Assembly (NCBI RefSeq): GCF_047303325.1 | Contig: NZ_JBKBEX010000005.1 | Coordinates: 1-64,000 of the forward strand | DNA: 64,000 nucleotides | Source: Polaromonas sp047303325 | GTDB taxonomy: Bacteria > Pseudomonadota > Gammaproteobacteria > Burkholderiales > Burkholderiaceae_C | Reading direction: 5' to 3' | In this document: one piece after another, positions 40,675 through 49,197 of the stretch | How positions within the stretch are numbered: position 1 is the stretch's first letter | Layout: each line of letters opens with the position of its first letter | Notes under the pieces: model-generated | Seen by the model: the letters and a program-made list of their open reading frames with translations, nothing else | The model's database searches: none | What the model was told of the DNA's origin: nothing | Made by a program: the position numbers and the translations under genes

Positions 40675-42360
40675 ATGTCTGAATCTTTTGCCGACCTATT
40701 TAACGAATCGCTGCAACGCTCTGAAATGCGTACCGGTGAAGTCATCACCGCCGAAGTCGTTCGTATCGACCACAACCACGTCGTTGTGAATGCCGGACTC
40801 AAATCCGAGGCTTATGTCCCCCTCGAAGAATTCAAGAACGACCAGGGCGAGCTCGAAGTCCAGGTCGGCGATTTCGTCTCCGTGGCCATCGACTCCGTCG
40901 AAAACGGCTATGGCGACACCCTGCTGTCCCGCGACAAGGCCAAGCGCCTGGCTTCGTGGATGAGCCTGGAAAAAGCCCTGGAATCCGGCGAATTCGTTAC
41001 CGGCCAGACCAGCGGCAAGGTCAAGGGCGGCCTCACCGTCCTCGTCAACGGCATCCGCGCCTTCCTGCCCGGCTCGCTCATCGACACCCGCCCTATCAAG
41101 GACTTGTCTCCCTACGAGAACAAGACCATGGAATTCAAGGTCATCAAGCTGGACCGCAAGCGCAACAACGTGGTGCTGAGCCGCCGCGCCGTGGTCGAAG
41201 CCAGCATGGGCGAAGAACGCGCCAAGCTGATGGAAACCCTCAAGGAAGGCACTGCCGTCAAGGGCGTCGTGAAGAACATCACCGAATACGGTGCTTTCGT
41301 TGACCTGGGCGGTATCGACGGCCTGCTGCACATCACCGACATGGCATGGCGCCGCGTGCGTCACCCAAGCGAAGTGGTGACGGCCGGTCAAGAGATCGTT
41401 GCCAAGATCCTGAAGTTCGACACCGAGAAGAACCGCGTCTCGCTGGGCCTCAAGCAGATGGGCGACGACCCATGGATGGGCGTGAACCGCCGCTACCCGC
41501 AAGGCACGCGCCTGTTCGGCAAGATCACCAACATCGCCGACTACGGCGCGTTTGTGGAACTCGAACCCGGCATCGAAGGCCTGGTCCACGTGTCCGAAAT
41601 GGACTGGACCAACAAGAACGTGGCTCCGAGCAAGCTCGTGGCCCTGGGCGATGAAGTCGAAGTCATGGTCCTCGAGATCGACGAAGACAAGCGCCGCATC
41701 AGCCTGGGCATGAAGCAGTGCAAGGCCAACCCATGGCAAGAGTTCGCGCAGGAAACCAAGCGCGGTGACCGCGTCAAGGGCCCGATCAAGTCGATCACCG
41801 ACTTCGGCGTCTTCGTGGGCCTGGCTGCCGGCATCGACGGCCTGGTGCACCTGTCCGACCTCTCGTGGAACGAACCCGGCGAAGCCGCTGTTCGCAACTA
41901 CAAAAAGGGCCAGGAAGTGGAAGCCATCGTGCTGGCCGTCGACGTCGACCGCGAGCGCATCTCCCTGGGCATCAAGCAGCTCGATTCCGACCCGTTCACC
42001 ACGTTCGTGTCGATCAACGACAAGGGCGCTATCGTGACCGGCAAGGTCAAGACCGTTGATGCCAAGGGCGCTGAAATCGACCTCGGCGAAGACATCATCG
42101 GCTACCTGCGCGCCAGCGAAATCAGCCGTGACCGCGTTGAAGACGCTCGCAACGTGCTGAAAGAAGGCGACGAAGTCTCCGCAGTCGTGGTGAACGTGGA
42201 TCGCAAGACCCGCAACATCCAGCTGTCGGTCAAGGCCAAGGACAACGCCGACCAGCAGGAAGCCATGGCCAACCTGAGCCAGCAATCGTCGCGTGAAAAC
42301 GCCGGCACGACCAGCCTGGGCGCCCTGCTGCGCGCCAAGCTGGACAACAACGAAAAGTAA
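40675..42360 (+). CDS. rpsA: 30S ribosomal protein S1
   Basis: 561 residues with six S1 (OB-fold) RNA-binding repeats; the canonical ones carry TEYGAFVDLGGIDGLLHITD, ADYGAFVELEPGIEGLVHVS and TDFGVFVGLAAGIDGLVHLS. The start at 40675 (MSESFADLFNES) follows AGGAAAAATC; the in-frame TTG 18 bases upstream is not used. The 153-base gap from aroA-cmk contains the rpsA leader. Length is as in E. coli. Confidence 0.97.
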   Translation: MSESFADLFNESLQRSEMRTGEVITAEVVRIDHNHVVVNAGLKSEAYVPLEEFKNDQGELEVQVGDFVSVAIDSVENGYGDTLLSRDKAKRLASWMSLEKALESGEFVTGQTSGKVKGGLTVLVNGIRAFLPGSLIDTRPIKDLSPYENKTMEFKVIKLDRKRNNVVLSRRAVVEASMGEERAKLMETLKEGTAVKGVVKNITEYGAFVDLGGIDGLLHITDMAWRRVRHPSEVVTAGQEIVAKILKFDTEKNRVSLGLKQMGDDPWMGVNRRYPQGTRLFGKITNIADYGAFVELEPGIEGLVHVSEMDWTNKNVAPSKLVALGDEVEVMVLEIDEDKRRISLGMKQCKANPWQEFAQETKRGDRVKGPIKSITDFGVFVGLAAGIDGLVHLSDLSWNEPGEAAVRNYKKGQEVEAIVLAVDVDRERISLGIKQLDSDPFTTFVSINDKGAIVTGKVKTVDAKGAEIDLGEDIIGYLRASEISRDRVEDARNVLKEGDEVSAVVVNVDRKTRNIQLSVKAKDNADQQEAMANLSQQSSRENAGTTSLGALLRAKLDNNEK

Positions 42361-42376
42361 GGCAACCGCGCGGCGG

Positions 42377-42404
42377 TGCGATACGCCCCCTGGGGCGGGT
42401 CGCA
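42377..42404. terminator. Strong hairpin between rpsA and ihfB
   Basis: Arms TGCGATACGCCCC and GGGGCGGGTCGCA pair over 13 positions with one mismatch and a two-base loop. No T-run follows, so it is more likely an attenuator, processing or stability element than a full terminator. ihfB starts 22 bases later. Confidence 0.5.
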
Positions 42405-42426
42405 TCGCTGTGCAGCTACTTGATCC

Positions 42427-42741
42427 ATGACCCGAAGCGACCTCGTCGAAGAACTGGCGGCCCGATTCAGCCAGCTGACGCACCGCGACGCCGAATATGC
42501 CGTCAAGACGATTCTTGACGCCATGAGCGACGCGTTGGTGCGCGGCCATCGCATTGAAATCAGGGGTTTCGGCAGTTTCTCCATCAACCGGCGCCCGCCC
42601 CGCATGGGACGCAACCCGCGTTCCGGCGAAAGCGTGGCCATCCCCGAAAAACGGGTGCCGCATTTCAAACCCGGGAAGGCATTGCGCGAAGCCGTCGATG
42701 CCCGCACCCAGGAATTGCTGTCGGTCACGGAACCCAAGTAA
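42427..42741 (+). CDS. ihfB: Integration host factor subunit beta
   Basis: 104-residue DNA-bending protein, partner of IhfA. MTRSDLVEELAARF, the helix region HRDAEYAVKTILD, GFGSFSINRRPPRMGRNPRSG (the DNA-binding beta arm with the Pro wedge) and a HFKPGKALREAV end. The gene order rpsA-ihfB-lapA-lapB is standard in proteobacteria. Confidence 0.96.
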   Translation: MTRSDLVEELAARFSQLTHRDAEYAVKTILDAMSDALVRGHRIEIRGFGSFSINRRPPRMGRNPRSGESVAIPEKRVPHFKPGKALREAVDARTQELLSVTEPK

Positions 42742-42803
42742 GGTCTTGCTGGTGTCCCTCGATGGGCTGGCTACAATCGCCAGACCACCCGGGGGATTAC
42801 CAA

Positions 42804-43085
42804 GTGAAATACCTCATGTGGCTGCTTAAAGCAGCCATTTTTTTTACGCTCTTCGCTTTTGCACTGAATAACCAGCAAACGGTTGCGGTGTATTTCTTTT
42901 TTGGCACCATGTGGCAAGCGCCCCTGGTGCTGGTCGTGCTGGCGACCTTCGCCTGCGGGCTGGCACTCGGCATTTTTGTCATGATGCCGCGCTGGTGGAA
43001 AAAACGCCGCTCGGCCAAATACGCTTCCACCATGGGTCCCCACACCGTCAGCGAAGACCCGTCCACGATGCACCATGGAATTTGA
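42804..43085 (+). CDS. lapA: LapA-like inner-membrane protein
   Basis: 93 residues from GTG at 42804, which has GGGGGATTACCAA upstream. Two membrane helices (LKAAIFFTLFAFALNN and PLVLVVLATFACGLALGIF) separated by VYFFFGTMWQ, then a basic cytoplasmic tail. LapA/DUF1049; in E. coli it works with LapB to control FtsH degradation of LpxC, setting lipopolysaccharide level. Its 3' end overlaps lapB by 11 bases. Confidence 0.85.
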   Translation: MKYLMWLLKAAIFFTLFAFALNNQQTVAVYFFFGTMWQAPLVLVVLATFACGLALGIFVMMPRWWKKRRSAKYASTMGPHTVSEDPSTMHHGI

Positions 43086-44220
43086 CTTCACCTGGGTCCT
43101 GCTCGGGTTTCCGATTGCTTTCACGCTGGGCTGGCTGGCCTCACGGCTGGACTTGCGGCAGTTGCGCATCGAGAACCGCCAGGCGCCCAAGGCCTATTTC
43201 AAGGGTCTTAACTTCCTGCTCAACGAGCAGCAGGACCAGGCCATAGACGCCTTCATCGAGGCGGTGCAGAGCGACCCGGACACCTCCGAGCTTCACTTCG
43301 CGCTGGGCAACCTGTTTCGCCGCCGCGGCGAGTACGAGCGCGCCGTGCGCGTGCACGAACACCTGATGTCGCGCGGTGACCTCACGCAGCCCGAGCGCGA
43401 CCGCGCCCAGCATGCCCTGGCGCTCGACTTCCTCAAGGCCGGCCTGCTGGACCGCGCCGAGGCCGCCCTGCGCAAGCTCGAAGGCACGCCCTTTGAAGAA
43501 GAGGCGCGGCTGGCCCTGCTGTCGATTTACGAACGCTCGCGCGACTGGGCCAATGCCACTGAAATCGCCGCCCGGCTCGGCAGCTCCAGCCACGGCAGCT
43601 TCAGCGCCCGCCAGGCGCACTACCTGTGCGAGCAGGCCGGCGCCAGCGCAGCAGCCGGCGACACCACCCGGGCCCTGGGCGCCCTGCAGGAAGCCATCGC
43701 CATGGCGCCGGCCCTGGCCCGCCCCCTCATAGACCTCGCAAAGCTGCAAAACCAGCTGGGCCGCCCGCAGGACGCCCTGCAAACCCTGCTCAAGCTCGAA
43801 AAAACCGCGCCGCAAGGCCTGCCACTGGCCGCCGGCCTGCTGGCCAACATCGCCCAGGCCGGCGGCCAGGAAGCCACGGCGCTGGAGCTGCTCAAGGCCA
43901 GCTATGCCAACATGCCGTCCATCGACGTGATCGAAGCCATCGTCAAGCTCGAGAAAGACCCGGCTTCGGCGCGGCAGTGGTATGTGAAACACCTGGAGCG
44001 CCAGGCCTCGCTGGTCGCGGCCGGCAAATGGATCGCCGGTGAAAAGCTGCAGGACGAGCAGCACCACACGCTGGTCCAGCGCGCTCTCGACCAGGCCACC
44101 AAACCCCTGATGCGCTATCGCTGCGCGGCCTGCGGTTTCGAGGCCACCCAGCACTTCTGGCACTGCCCGGGCTGCCAGGCCTGGGACAGCTACCCGACGC
44201 GCCGTATTGAAGAACTTTGA
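43075..44220 (+). CDS. lapB: LPS assembly protein LapB (TPR)
   Basis: 381 residues: N-terminal membrane anchor (WVLLGFPIAFTLGWLA), about seven TPR repeats, and a C-terminal rubredoxin-like zinc knuckle with Cys350/Cys353 and Cys364/Cys367 (CAAC and CPGC). It recruits LpxC to FtsH in E. coli and controls LPS synthesis. Order with lapA and the following heptose genes fits envelope biogenesis. Repeat copy D starts 3 bases after the stop. Confidence 0.94.
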   Translation: MEFDFTWVLLGFPIAFTLGWLASRLDLRQLRIENRQAPKAYFKGLNFLLNEQQDQAIDAFIEAVQSDPDTSELHFALGNLFRRRGEYERAVRVHEHLMSRGDLTQPERDRAQHALALDFLKAGLLDRAEAALRKLEGTPFEEEARLALLSIYERSRDWANATEIAARLGSSSHGSFSARQAHYLCEQAGASAAAGDTTRALGALQEAIAMAPALARPLIDLAKLQNQLGRPQDALQTLLKLEKTAPQGLPLAAGLLANIAQAGGQEATALELLKASYANMPSIDVIEAIVKLEKDPASARQWYVKHLERQASLVAAGKWIAGEKLQDEQHHTLVQRALDQATKPLMRYRCAACGFEATQHFWHCPGCQAWDSYPTRRIEEL

Positions 44221-44222
44221 AC

Positions 44223-44306
44223 ACCCCCGTGAAGGCTTCGCCTCCCTCCCCCTTGCAGGGGGCGACACTTGCGGCCCGGCAAAGCCGGTTCCGCGGTGTC
44301 CGCTGG
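44223..44306 (+). repeat. Dispersed two-hairpin repeat, copy D
   Basis: Eighty-four bases right after lapB. Hairpins CCCCCT-TGC-AGGGGG and CCGGC-AAA-GCCGG, then TTCCGCGG and a CCGCTGG end. The first third is shorter than in B and C. Its second-hairpin block is identical to copy C over 24 bases. No gene fits here. Confidence 0.8.
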
Positions 44307-44356
44307 AAAAGAGAAAGCCTGGACACCAGCGCTGAACCGGTTTAGAACAAGCAAAC

Positions 44357-45301
44357 ATGACAACACCCTCCCTCTCCCCTCAACAGATCGCCAAGGCCCG
44401 CGTCCTCGTGGTGGGCGATGCCATGCTGGACCGCTACTGGTATGGCGCGGTGGACCGCATCTCGCCCGAGGCGCCTGTGCCCGTGGTACGCGTCACGCGT
44501 ACCGAGGAGCGCATAGGCGCCGCGGCCAACGTGGCCTACAACATCGTGACGCTGGGCGCGCAGGCTTCGCTGCTGAGCGTGGTGGGCGACGACGAAGCCA
44601 GCCACCAGCTCGAGGCGCTGGTCGCCAAGACCGGCATCACGCCCTATTTCGGTCGCGACGCCCAGCTCAAGACCACCGTCAAGCTGCGCGTCATCGGCCG
44701 CCAGCAGCAGCTCATACGCCTGGACTTCGAGAACACCCCCGAAAATGAAGTGTTGGCATCGCAGTCGGCCACCTTTGAAAAACTGCACACCGAGCATGAT
44801 GCAGTGCTGTTTTCCGACTACGGCAAGGGGGGCCTCGCGCACATCGTCTTGATGATCGCCCAGGCCCGTGCCGCTGGCAAGGTGGTACTGGTCGACCCCA
44901 AGGGCTCGGACTACGCGCGCTACAAAAACGCCAGCGTCATCACACCCAACCGCGCCGAGCTTGAGCACGTCATAGGCGCCTGGAGCAGCGAAGCCGACCT
45001 GCGCGCCAAGGCCCACAACCTGCGCGAGGCGCTCAACCTGGAAGCCCTGCTGCTCACGCGCAGCGAAGAAGGCATGACGCTGTTCGACGCCGAGGGCGAA
45101 CTCAATGTCCCCGCCGTGGCGCGCGAGGTGTTCGACGTGACCGGCGCCGGCGACACCGTGATCGCCACGCTGGCCGCCATGACCGCCACCGGCATGCGCC
45201 TGCGCGACGCCGTGCCGATTGCCAACCGCGCGGGCGGCATCGTGGTCGGCAAGTTCGGCACCGCCACCGTCAACTACGGCGAGCTGTTCGCCGCGCAGTG
45301 A
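44357..45301 (+). CDS. rfaE: Heptose-7-phosphate kinase (single domain)
   Basis: 314-residue PfkB-type kinase that phosphorylates D-glycero-beta-D-manno-heptose-7-phosphate in LPS core synthesis. Motifs: VVGDAMLDRYWYG at the start and the catalytic DVTGAGDTVIATLAAM near residue 265. The cytidylyltransferase half of the E. coli fusion is missing, so a separate gene (hldC/rfaE2) should exist elsewhere. 27 bases upstream of hldD. Confidence 0.92.
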   Translation: MTTPSLSPQQIAKARVLVVGDAMLDRYWYGAVDRISPEAPVPVVRVTRTEERIGAAANVAYNIVTLGAQASLLSVVGDDEASHQLEALVAKTGITPYFGRDAQLKTTVKLRVIGRQQQLIRLDFENTPENEVLASQSATFEKLHTEHDAVLFSDYGKGGLAHIVLMIAQARAAGKVVLVDPKGSDYARYKNASVITPNRAELEHVIGAWSSEADLRAKAHNLREALNLEALLLTRSEEGMTLFDAEGELNVPAVAREVFDVTGAGDTVIATLAAMTATGMRLRDAVPIANRAGGIVVGKFGTATVNYGELFAAQ

Positions 45302-45327
45302 GCTTGCGCTCACCTCAAGGATCCATC

Positions 45328-46335
45328 ATGAAAATCGTAGTCACAGGCGCCGCCGGCTTCATTGGCAGCAACATCATCAAGGGCCTCAATGCCCGCGGTA
45401 TCGACGACATCATCGCCGTCGACGACCTGACCCATGGCGACAAATTCCGCAACCTGGCCGACCTGAAGATCGCCGACTATGTCGACGCCGACGACTTCTA
45501 CGAGCTGTTCGCCGAAGGTGCTTACGGCCAGGTCGAGGCCGTGTTCCACGAAGGCGCCTGCAGTGACACCATGGAAGCCGACGGCAAGTACATGATGGAC
45601 AACAACTACACGCTGTCCTGCGAGCTCTTCCACGCCTGCCAGGACCAGGGCACACGCCTGCTCTATGCCTCCTCGGCCGCCACTTACGGCGGCTCCGACA
45701 CCTTCACCGAGTCGCCCGAGTTCGAGCGACCGCTCAATGTCTACGGCTACTCCAAGCTGCTGTTCGACCAGCGCATGCGGCGCGAGCTCGGCGCCCGCTT
45801 TGAAAATGCCTCCACCCAGGTGGCCGGCTTTCGCTACTTCAACGTCTACGGCCCGCGCGAACAGCACAAGGGCCGCATGGCCAGCGTCGCCTTCCATCAG
45901 TTCAACCAGTTCCAGGCCGAGGGCAAGGTCAAACTTTTCGGCGAATACGGCGGTTATGGCGCCGGCGGCCAGATGCGCGACTTCATCTTCATCGACGACG
46001 TGGTGGCCGTGAACCTCTGGTTCTTCGACAATCCCGGCAAGTCCGGCATCTTCAACCTCGGCACCGGCCGGGCCCAGCCTTTCAACGACGTGGCCCTGGC
46101 CGTCGTGAACACCTTGCGCAAAGGACAGAGCGCCTCGGCCCTGAGCCTGGAAGAAGCTGTGCGCGGCGGCCTGATCGAGTACATCGCCTTTCCGCCCGCG
46201 CTGGTCGGAAAATACCAGAGCTACACCCAGGCCGACCCGCGCGCGCTGCGCGCGGCCGGCTGCACCCATGCCTTCGCCGATGTGCAGACGGGTGTGGCCG
46301 CTTACATGCAGGCCTTGAGCGCCGCCGCGGGCTGA
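45328..46335 (+). CDS. hldD: ADP-L-glycero-D-manno-heptose-6-epimerase
   Basis: 335-residue SDR epimerase making the L-heptose sugar nucleotide for LPS. NAD motif VTGAAGFIGSN (5-15), catalytic Tyr139/Lys143 in YGYSK, and EHKGRMASVAFHQF-like substrate segment. The ATG at 45328 has AAGGATCCATC in front; an upstream in-frame start lacks this. Follows rfaE, the preceding kinase step. Confidence 0.95.
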   Translation: MKIVVTGAAGFIGSNIIKGLNARGIDDIIAVDDLTHGDKFRNLADLKIADYVDADDFYELFAEGAYGQVEAVFHEGACSDTMEADGKYMMDNNYTLSCELFHACQDQGTRLLYASSAATYGGSDTFTESPEFERPLNVYGYSKLLFDQRMRRELGARFENASTQVAGFRYFNVYGPREQHKGRMASVAFHQFNQFQAEGKVKLFGEYGGYGAGGQMRDFIFIDDVVAVNLWFFDNPGKSGIFNLGTGRAQPFNDVALAVVNTLRKGQSASALSLEEAVRGGLIEYIAFPPALVGKYQSYTQADPRALRAAGCTHAFADVQTGVAAYMQALSAAAG

Positions 46336-46415
46336 GTCCGCACCAATCTATCACTAGGGTTTTCCTGGCCCCAAAGCCGGAGCCGGTAGTCAACGCTGCC
46401 CTGGACGGGCCGTTA

Positions 46416-46436
46416 TGAAGAAGACATCCTTCTTCA
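46416..46436 (+). promoter_or_regulatory. Inverted repeat in comEA-like leader
   Basis: TGAAGAAG-ACATC-CTTCTTCA, perfect 8-base arms with a 5-base loop, 51 bases upstream of the ComEA-like ATG. It could be an operator or a 5'-leader hairpin. It has no T-run, so it is not an obvious terminator of hldD. Confidence 0.45.
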
Positions 46437-46487
46437 CAAGGATGGATCACGTGCTTCACTTCAATCCAATCTTTGAGGAGATTTCTC

Positions 46488-47099
46488 ATGTTCAAAAAAA
46501 TCCTGGCTTTCGTCGCCGCCATGTACATGGCCGTTTCGTTTGCCGCCGTTGACGTCAACAAGGCCACCGCGGCCGAGCTCGACGGCATTAAAGGCATAGG
46601 TCCCGCCATCTCGGGCAAGATCCTGGACGAGCGCAAGAAGGGCAGCTTCAAGGACTGGAACGACTTCATCGAACGCGTCAAGGGCGTGGGCGAAGGCAAT
46701 GCCGCCAAGTTTTCCGCCGAAGGCCTGACGGTGGGCGGCGCCAGCTTCAAGGGCGCGGCCCCTGCTGCCAAGAAGGATGAAAAACCCGCAGCCAAGGCCG
46801 AAGAGAAAAAAGCCGAAGCCAAACCCGCCGCGCCGGTAGCCGCCGCACCGGCTCCCGCAGCGGCCGCGGAGAAGAAAGACCCCAAGGCCGAGGCCAAAGC
46901 CAAGGCTGACGAAGCAAAGGCCAAGAAAGAAGCCGACAAGAAGGCCAAGGCCGAAGAGAAGAAAAAGAAGGCTGACGAAGCCAAAGCCAAGGCCGACGCA
47001 GAAAAAGCCGCCAAGGCCGATGCCAAGAAGGCCAAGGACGAGAAGAAAGACGCCAAAGCCGACGCCGCCAAGCCAGCCGCCAGCGCCGCCAAGAAGTAA
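46488..47099 (+). CDS. ComEA-like helix-hairpin-helix protein with lysine/alanine tail
   Basis: 203 residues. Signal peptide (KKILAFVAAMYMAVSFA), a helix-hairpin-helix pair typical of ComEA (VDVNKATAAELDGIKGIG, then KILDERKKGSFKDWNDFI), and from about residue 88 a ~115-residue tail built almost only of Lys, Ala, Glu and Asp, resembling histone H1 tails. GAGGAGATTTCTC precedes the ATG. ComEA binds incoming DNA in the periplasm; the usual protein ends after the HhH part, so the tail is extra. Followed by a strong terminator. Confidence 0.87.
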   Translation: MFKKILAFVAAMYMAVSFAAVDVNKATAAELDGIKGIGPAISGKILDERKKGSFKDWNDFIERVKGVGEGNAAKFSAEGLTVGGASFKGAAPAAKKDEKPAAKAEEKKAEAKPAAPVAAAPAPAAAAEKKDPKAEAKAKADEAKAKKEADKKAKAEEKKKKADEAKAKADAEKAAKADAKKAKDEKKDAKADAAKPAASAAKK

Positions 47100-47115
47100 A
47101 GCCATTCACGGCAGC

Positions 47116-47145
47116 AAAAAAGCCCGCCACCGGCGGGCTTTTTTT
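47116..47145 (+). terminator. Terminator of the ComEA-like gene
   Basis: AAAAAAGCCCGCC-ACC-GGCGGGC then TTTTTTT, starting 17 bases after the stop. The A-run and T-run allow use in both directions, and the convergent DinB-like gene ends 24 bases further on. Confidence 0.88.
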
Positions 47146-47169
47146 ATGGGAAGCCGGATCGCAACCGTC

Positions 47170-47706
47170 TCAAATCATGGCGATCAGGTCGGTGGTTCCC
47201 GGATCGACTCCGGCCTGCATGAGCAGCACGGTCACCTGCCCCCGATGGTGGGTCTGGTGGTTGAAGAAATGCGTCAGCGCCTGCCACACCGGATGCTCAC
47301 GCTGCACGCCCCGCGTATTGGCATAACGCATGGTGCGCAGGGGATAGTCCGTCGGCATCCGGTTTGCGAAATCCTCGATGGCGGCATCCAGGCGGTCGCG
47401 TTGCGCGCGCAAGGCGGCCCAATCCTCGTGCAGCACCGTCCCGTGCAGCGCGCCGGGCGGGAGGGCCAGCAGCGAGTCGGACAGCGCCTCGAAAGCCACC
47501 CCCTGGGCAGCGAAGCGCTTCAGCCAGGCCTGGTCGCCCCAGACCAGGTGGTTGAGCGTGTTGTGGATGGAGCCGAAGAAGGCGCCGCGATCACGCTTGC
47601 GTTCTTCGTCCGTCAGTTGCTCGCAGGCATCAAACAAGCGCTGGTTAAACCAGCGGTTGTAGCGGGCGAGCAAGCGGTAATTGTCGACGAAAGAGGAGGT
47701 GTCCAT
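47170..47706 (-). CDS. DinB/YfiT-like metal-dependent protein
   Basis: 178-residue four-helix-bundle protein of the DinB superfamily. YRLLARYNRWFNQRLFDACE at the start, NTLNHLVWGDQAW with a metal histidine, and THFFNHQTHHRGQVTVLL near the end supplying the other metal ligands. Members include thiol-dependent transferases and proteins of unknown role. Last gene of the long minus-strand run; 20 bases below the membrane gene. Confidence 0.85.
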   Translation of the reverse strand: MDTSSFVDNYRLLARYNRWFNQRLFDACEQLTDEERKRDRGAFFGSIHNTLNHLVWGDQAWLKRFAAQGVAFEALSDSLLALPPGALHGTVLHEDWAALRAQRDRLDAAIEDFANRMPTDYPLRTMRYANTRGVQREHPVWQALTHFFNHQTHHRGQVTVLLMQAGVDPGTTDLIAMI

Positions 47707-47726
47707 GGCGCCGCATTATGGCGCGA

Positions 47727-48509
47727 TCAGGCCGTCCCCGCCGTTTCGGGGCGCTGCATGCGCCGGCGCAGGGCCTGCATCACCGCCGCAGTGGCCAGCG
47801 CGGCGGCCAGGGCCATCAGAAAGGCCACCAGCCGGCCGGTGGCGCCCAGAGTCCAGTACAGCGTCATGAAGAAGGCTGCGAAACCGTGCAGACCCTGCAG
47901 AAAGCCGGCCACCAGCGAGCGGGTTGCGGCGGCGCCGTAGCGCGGCAAGGTGAAGCAAGGCAATACCGTACCGGTGATAGGCACCGCCAGCAGCAAGCCG
48001 CTGATGGCGGGCGGCAGTACGTCGGCGCCCGCGATGATGACGGCAGCCATCGCCACCGCAACCGCGATGCGCAGCACCAGTTCCACCCTGGGCACTGTCA
48101 CAGGCACGGCAGGTCCTGCATGATGCGCCGCGAACCACAGGCCGGCGGCCGGCGCCGCCAGCGCCAGCAGGCTGACCGGCACGGGCGCAAGCGGCAGATG
48201 CGTGAGCACCGCCGACGCACAGGCATAGGCCAGCAGCGCCAGCGACACACATACCGGCGCGCCCCAGCGCCCGGCGCCGGCCGCGAAGCCCACGATGTGC
48301 ACGACCGCCGCCGGCAGGCACACCAGCGTGGCCAAGGCAACCGCCCTCACCTGCCCGGCGTCATGGTCCAGCAGAAGGATGGCGATCACAGGCGCGGCGA
48401 TCATGGGCATGCCGGCCACCGCACCGCCCACGCGATGACCGAAACGCCGGGCGGCCAGCGTGGACAGCAGTACCGAGAACGCGACCAGCGCGAGTTTCAG
48501 CGCGAACAT
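47727..48509 (-). CDS. Multi-pass membrane protein of unknown function
   Basis: 260 residues of almost pure hydrophobic helices, about eight (for example ALKLALVAFSVLLSTLAA and VELVLRIAVAVAMAAVII), with only short basic loops. No family recognised with confidence. Transporter-like, but no motif supports it. The ATG follows the GST stop directly (TGA ATG), so translation is coupled to the GST. Confidence 0.7.
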   Translation of the reverse strand: MFALKLALVAFSVLLSTLAARRFGHRVGGAVAGMPMIAAPVIAILLLDHDAGQVRAVALATLVCLPAAVVHIVGFAAGAGRWGAPVCVSLALLAYACASAVLTHLPLAPVPVSLLALAAPAAGLWFAAHHAGPAVPVTVPRVELVLRIAVAVAMAAVIIAGADVLPPAISGLLLAVPITGTVLPCFTLPRYGAAATRSLVAGFLQGLHGFAAFFMTLYWTLGATGRLVAFLMALAAALATAAVMQALRRRMQRPETAGTA

Positions 48510-49124
48510 TCAAACCTTCGGAATCGCCGGCGGCACGAATCCTTCAAAGCTCCGAAAGCGCTGCAACCAGGACAGCACGGAAGGAAACTCCGCCGGCTTG
48601 AATTCCACGCCCTCATTCAGGGCCACTTCCGGAAAGCAGGCGAGGTCGGCCAGCGTCGGCCTCTCTCCCACCAGCCATGGCCGGCCGCACAGGCGCTGCT
48701 CCAGCAGCCGCAACGCACCCTGCCCGGTGCTTCTGGCCTTATCCAGGTCCCCGGCGTAGCCAAAGCGCGAGATGGCGCGTGTGAGGAACAGGCCGGTACG
48801 CACTTCGTTCTGCGCCAGCTCCAGCCATTGCGCCACCTCGGCCGCGGCTGCAGCATCACCCGGAAGCCAATGCCGCGGCGGGTCATAACGCAGGGCGATG
48901 TAGGTCAATATCGCGGTACTTCCCCACAGCACGACGCCATCGTCTTCCAACGTGGGAATCTGGCCGCGTGGATTCAGCCGCAGGTACTCCGGCCCAACGT
49001 CGTTGCGGCCGTCAGGCAGCCGCTTCACCGCGACAGCTTCATACGGCACGTGCAGGAAGGCCAGCAGCAGCCGCACCTTATAGGAATAGACGGAGGTATC
49101 GCGCTGGTACAGCTTCATGCGCAT
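48510..49124 (-). CDS. Glutathione S-transferase
   Basis: 204 residues. N-terminal thioredoxin-like domain (MKLYQRDTSVYSYKVRLLLAF; the Ser/Tyr at the usual catalytic site, and LNPRGQIPTLEDDG for glutathione) and an all-helical C-terminal domain with a SEVGERPTLADL-type N-capping box (LVGERPTLADLACFPE). Cytoplasmic; probable detoxification or isomerase role. It is the gene after the oxoprolinase, on the same strand with a 73-base gap. Confidence 0.85.
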   Translation of the reverse strand: MRMKLYQRDTSVYSYKVRLLLAFLHVPYEAVAVKRLPDGRNDVGPEYLRLNPRGQIPTLEDDGVVLWGSTAILTYIALRYDPPRHWLPGDAAAAAEVAQWLELAQNEVRTGLFLTRAISRFGYAGDLDKARSTGQGALRLLEQRLCGRPWLVGERPTLADLACFPEVALNEGVEFKPAEFPSVLSWLQRFRSFEGFVPPAIPKV

Positions 49125-49197
49125 CGCTTCGCCATCGGGCTTGGGGGATTTCCATGCTGCGCGCGCGGGCAGATAGCGATGCGCCGACCGGCAAGGC

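Noticed and set aside
40696..42663. A 655-codon open frame opposite rpsA and ihfB
   Set aside because: It lies wholly against two certain genes, has no ribosome site and its composition is what the reverse of GC-rich coding DNA gives.
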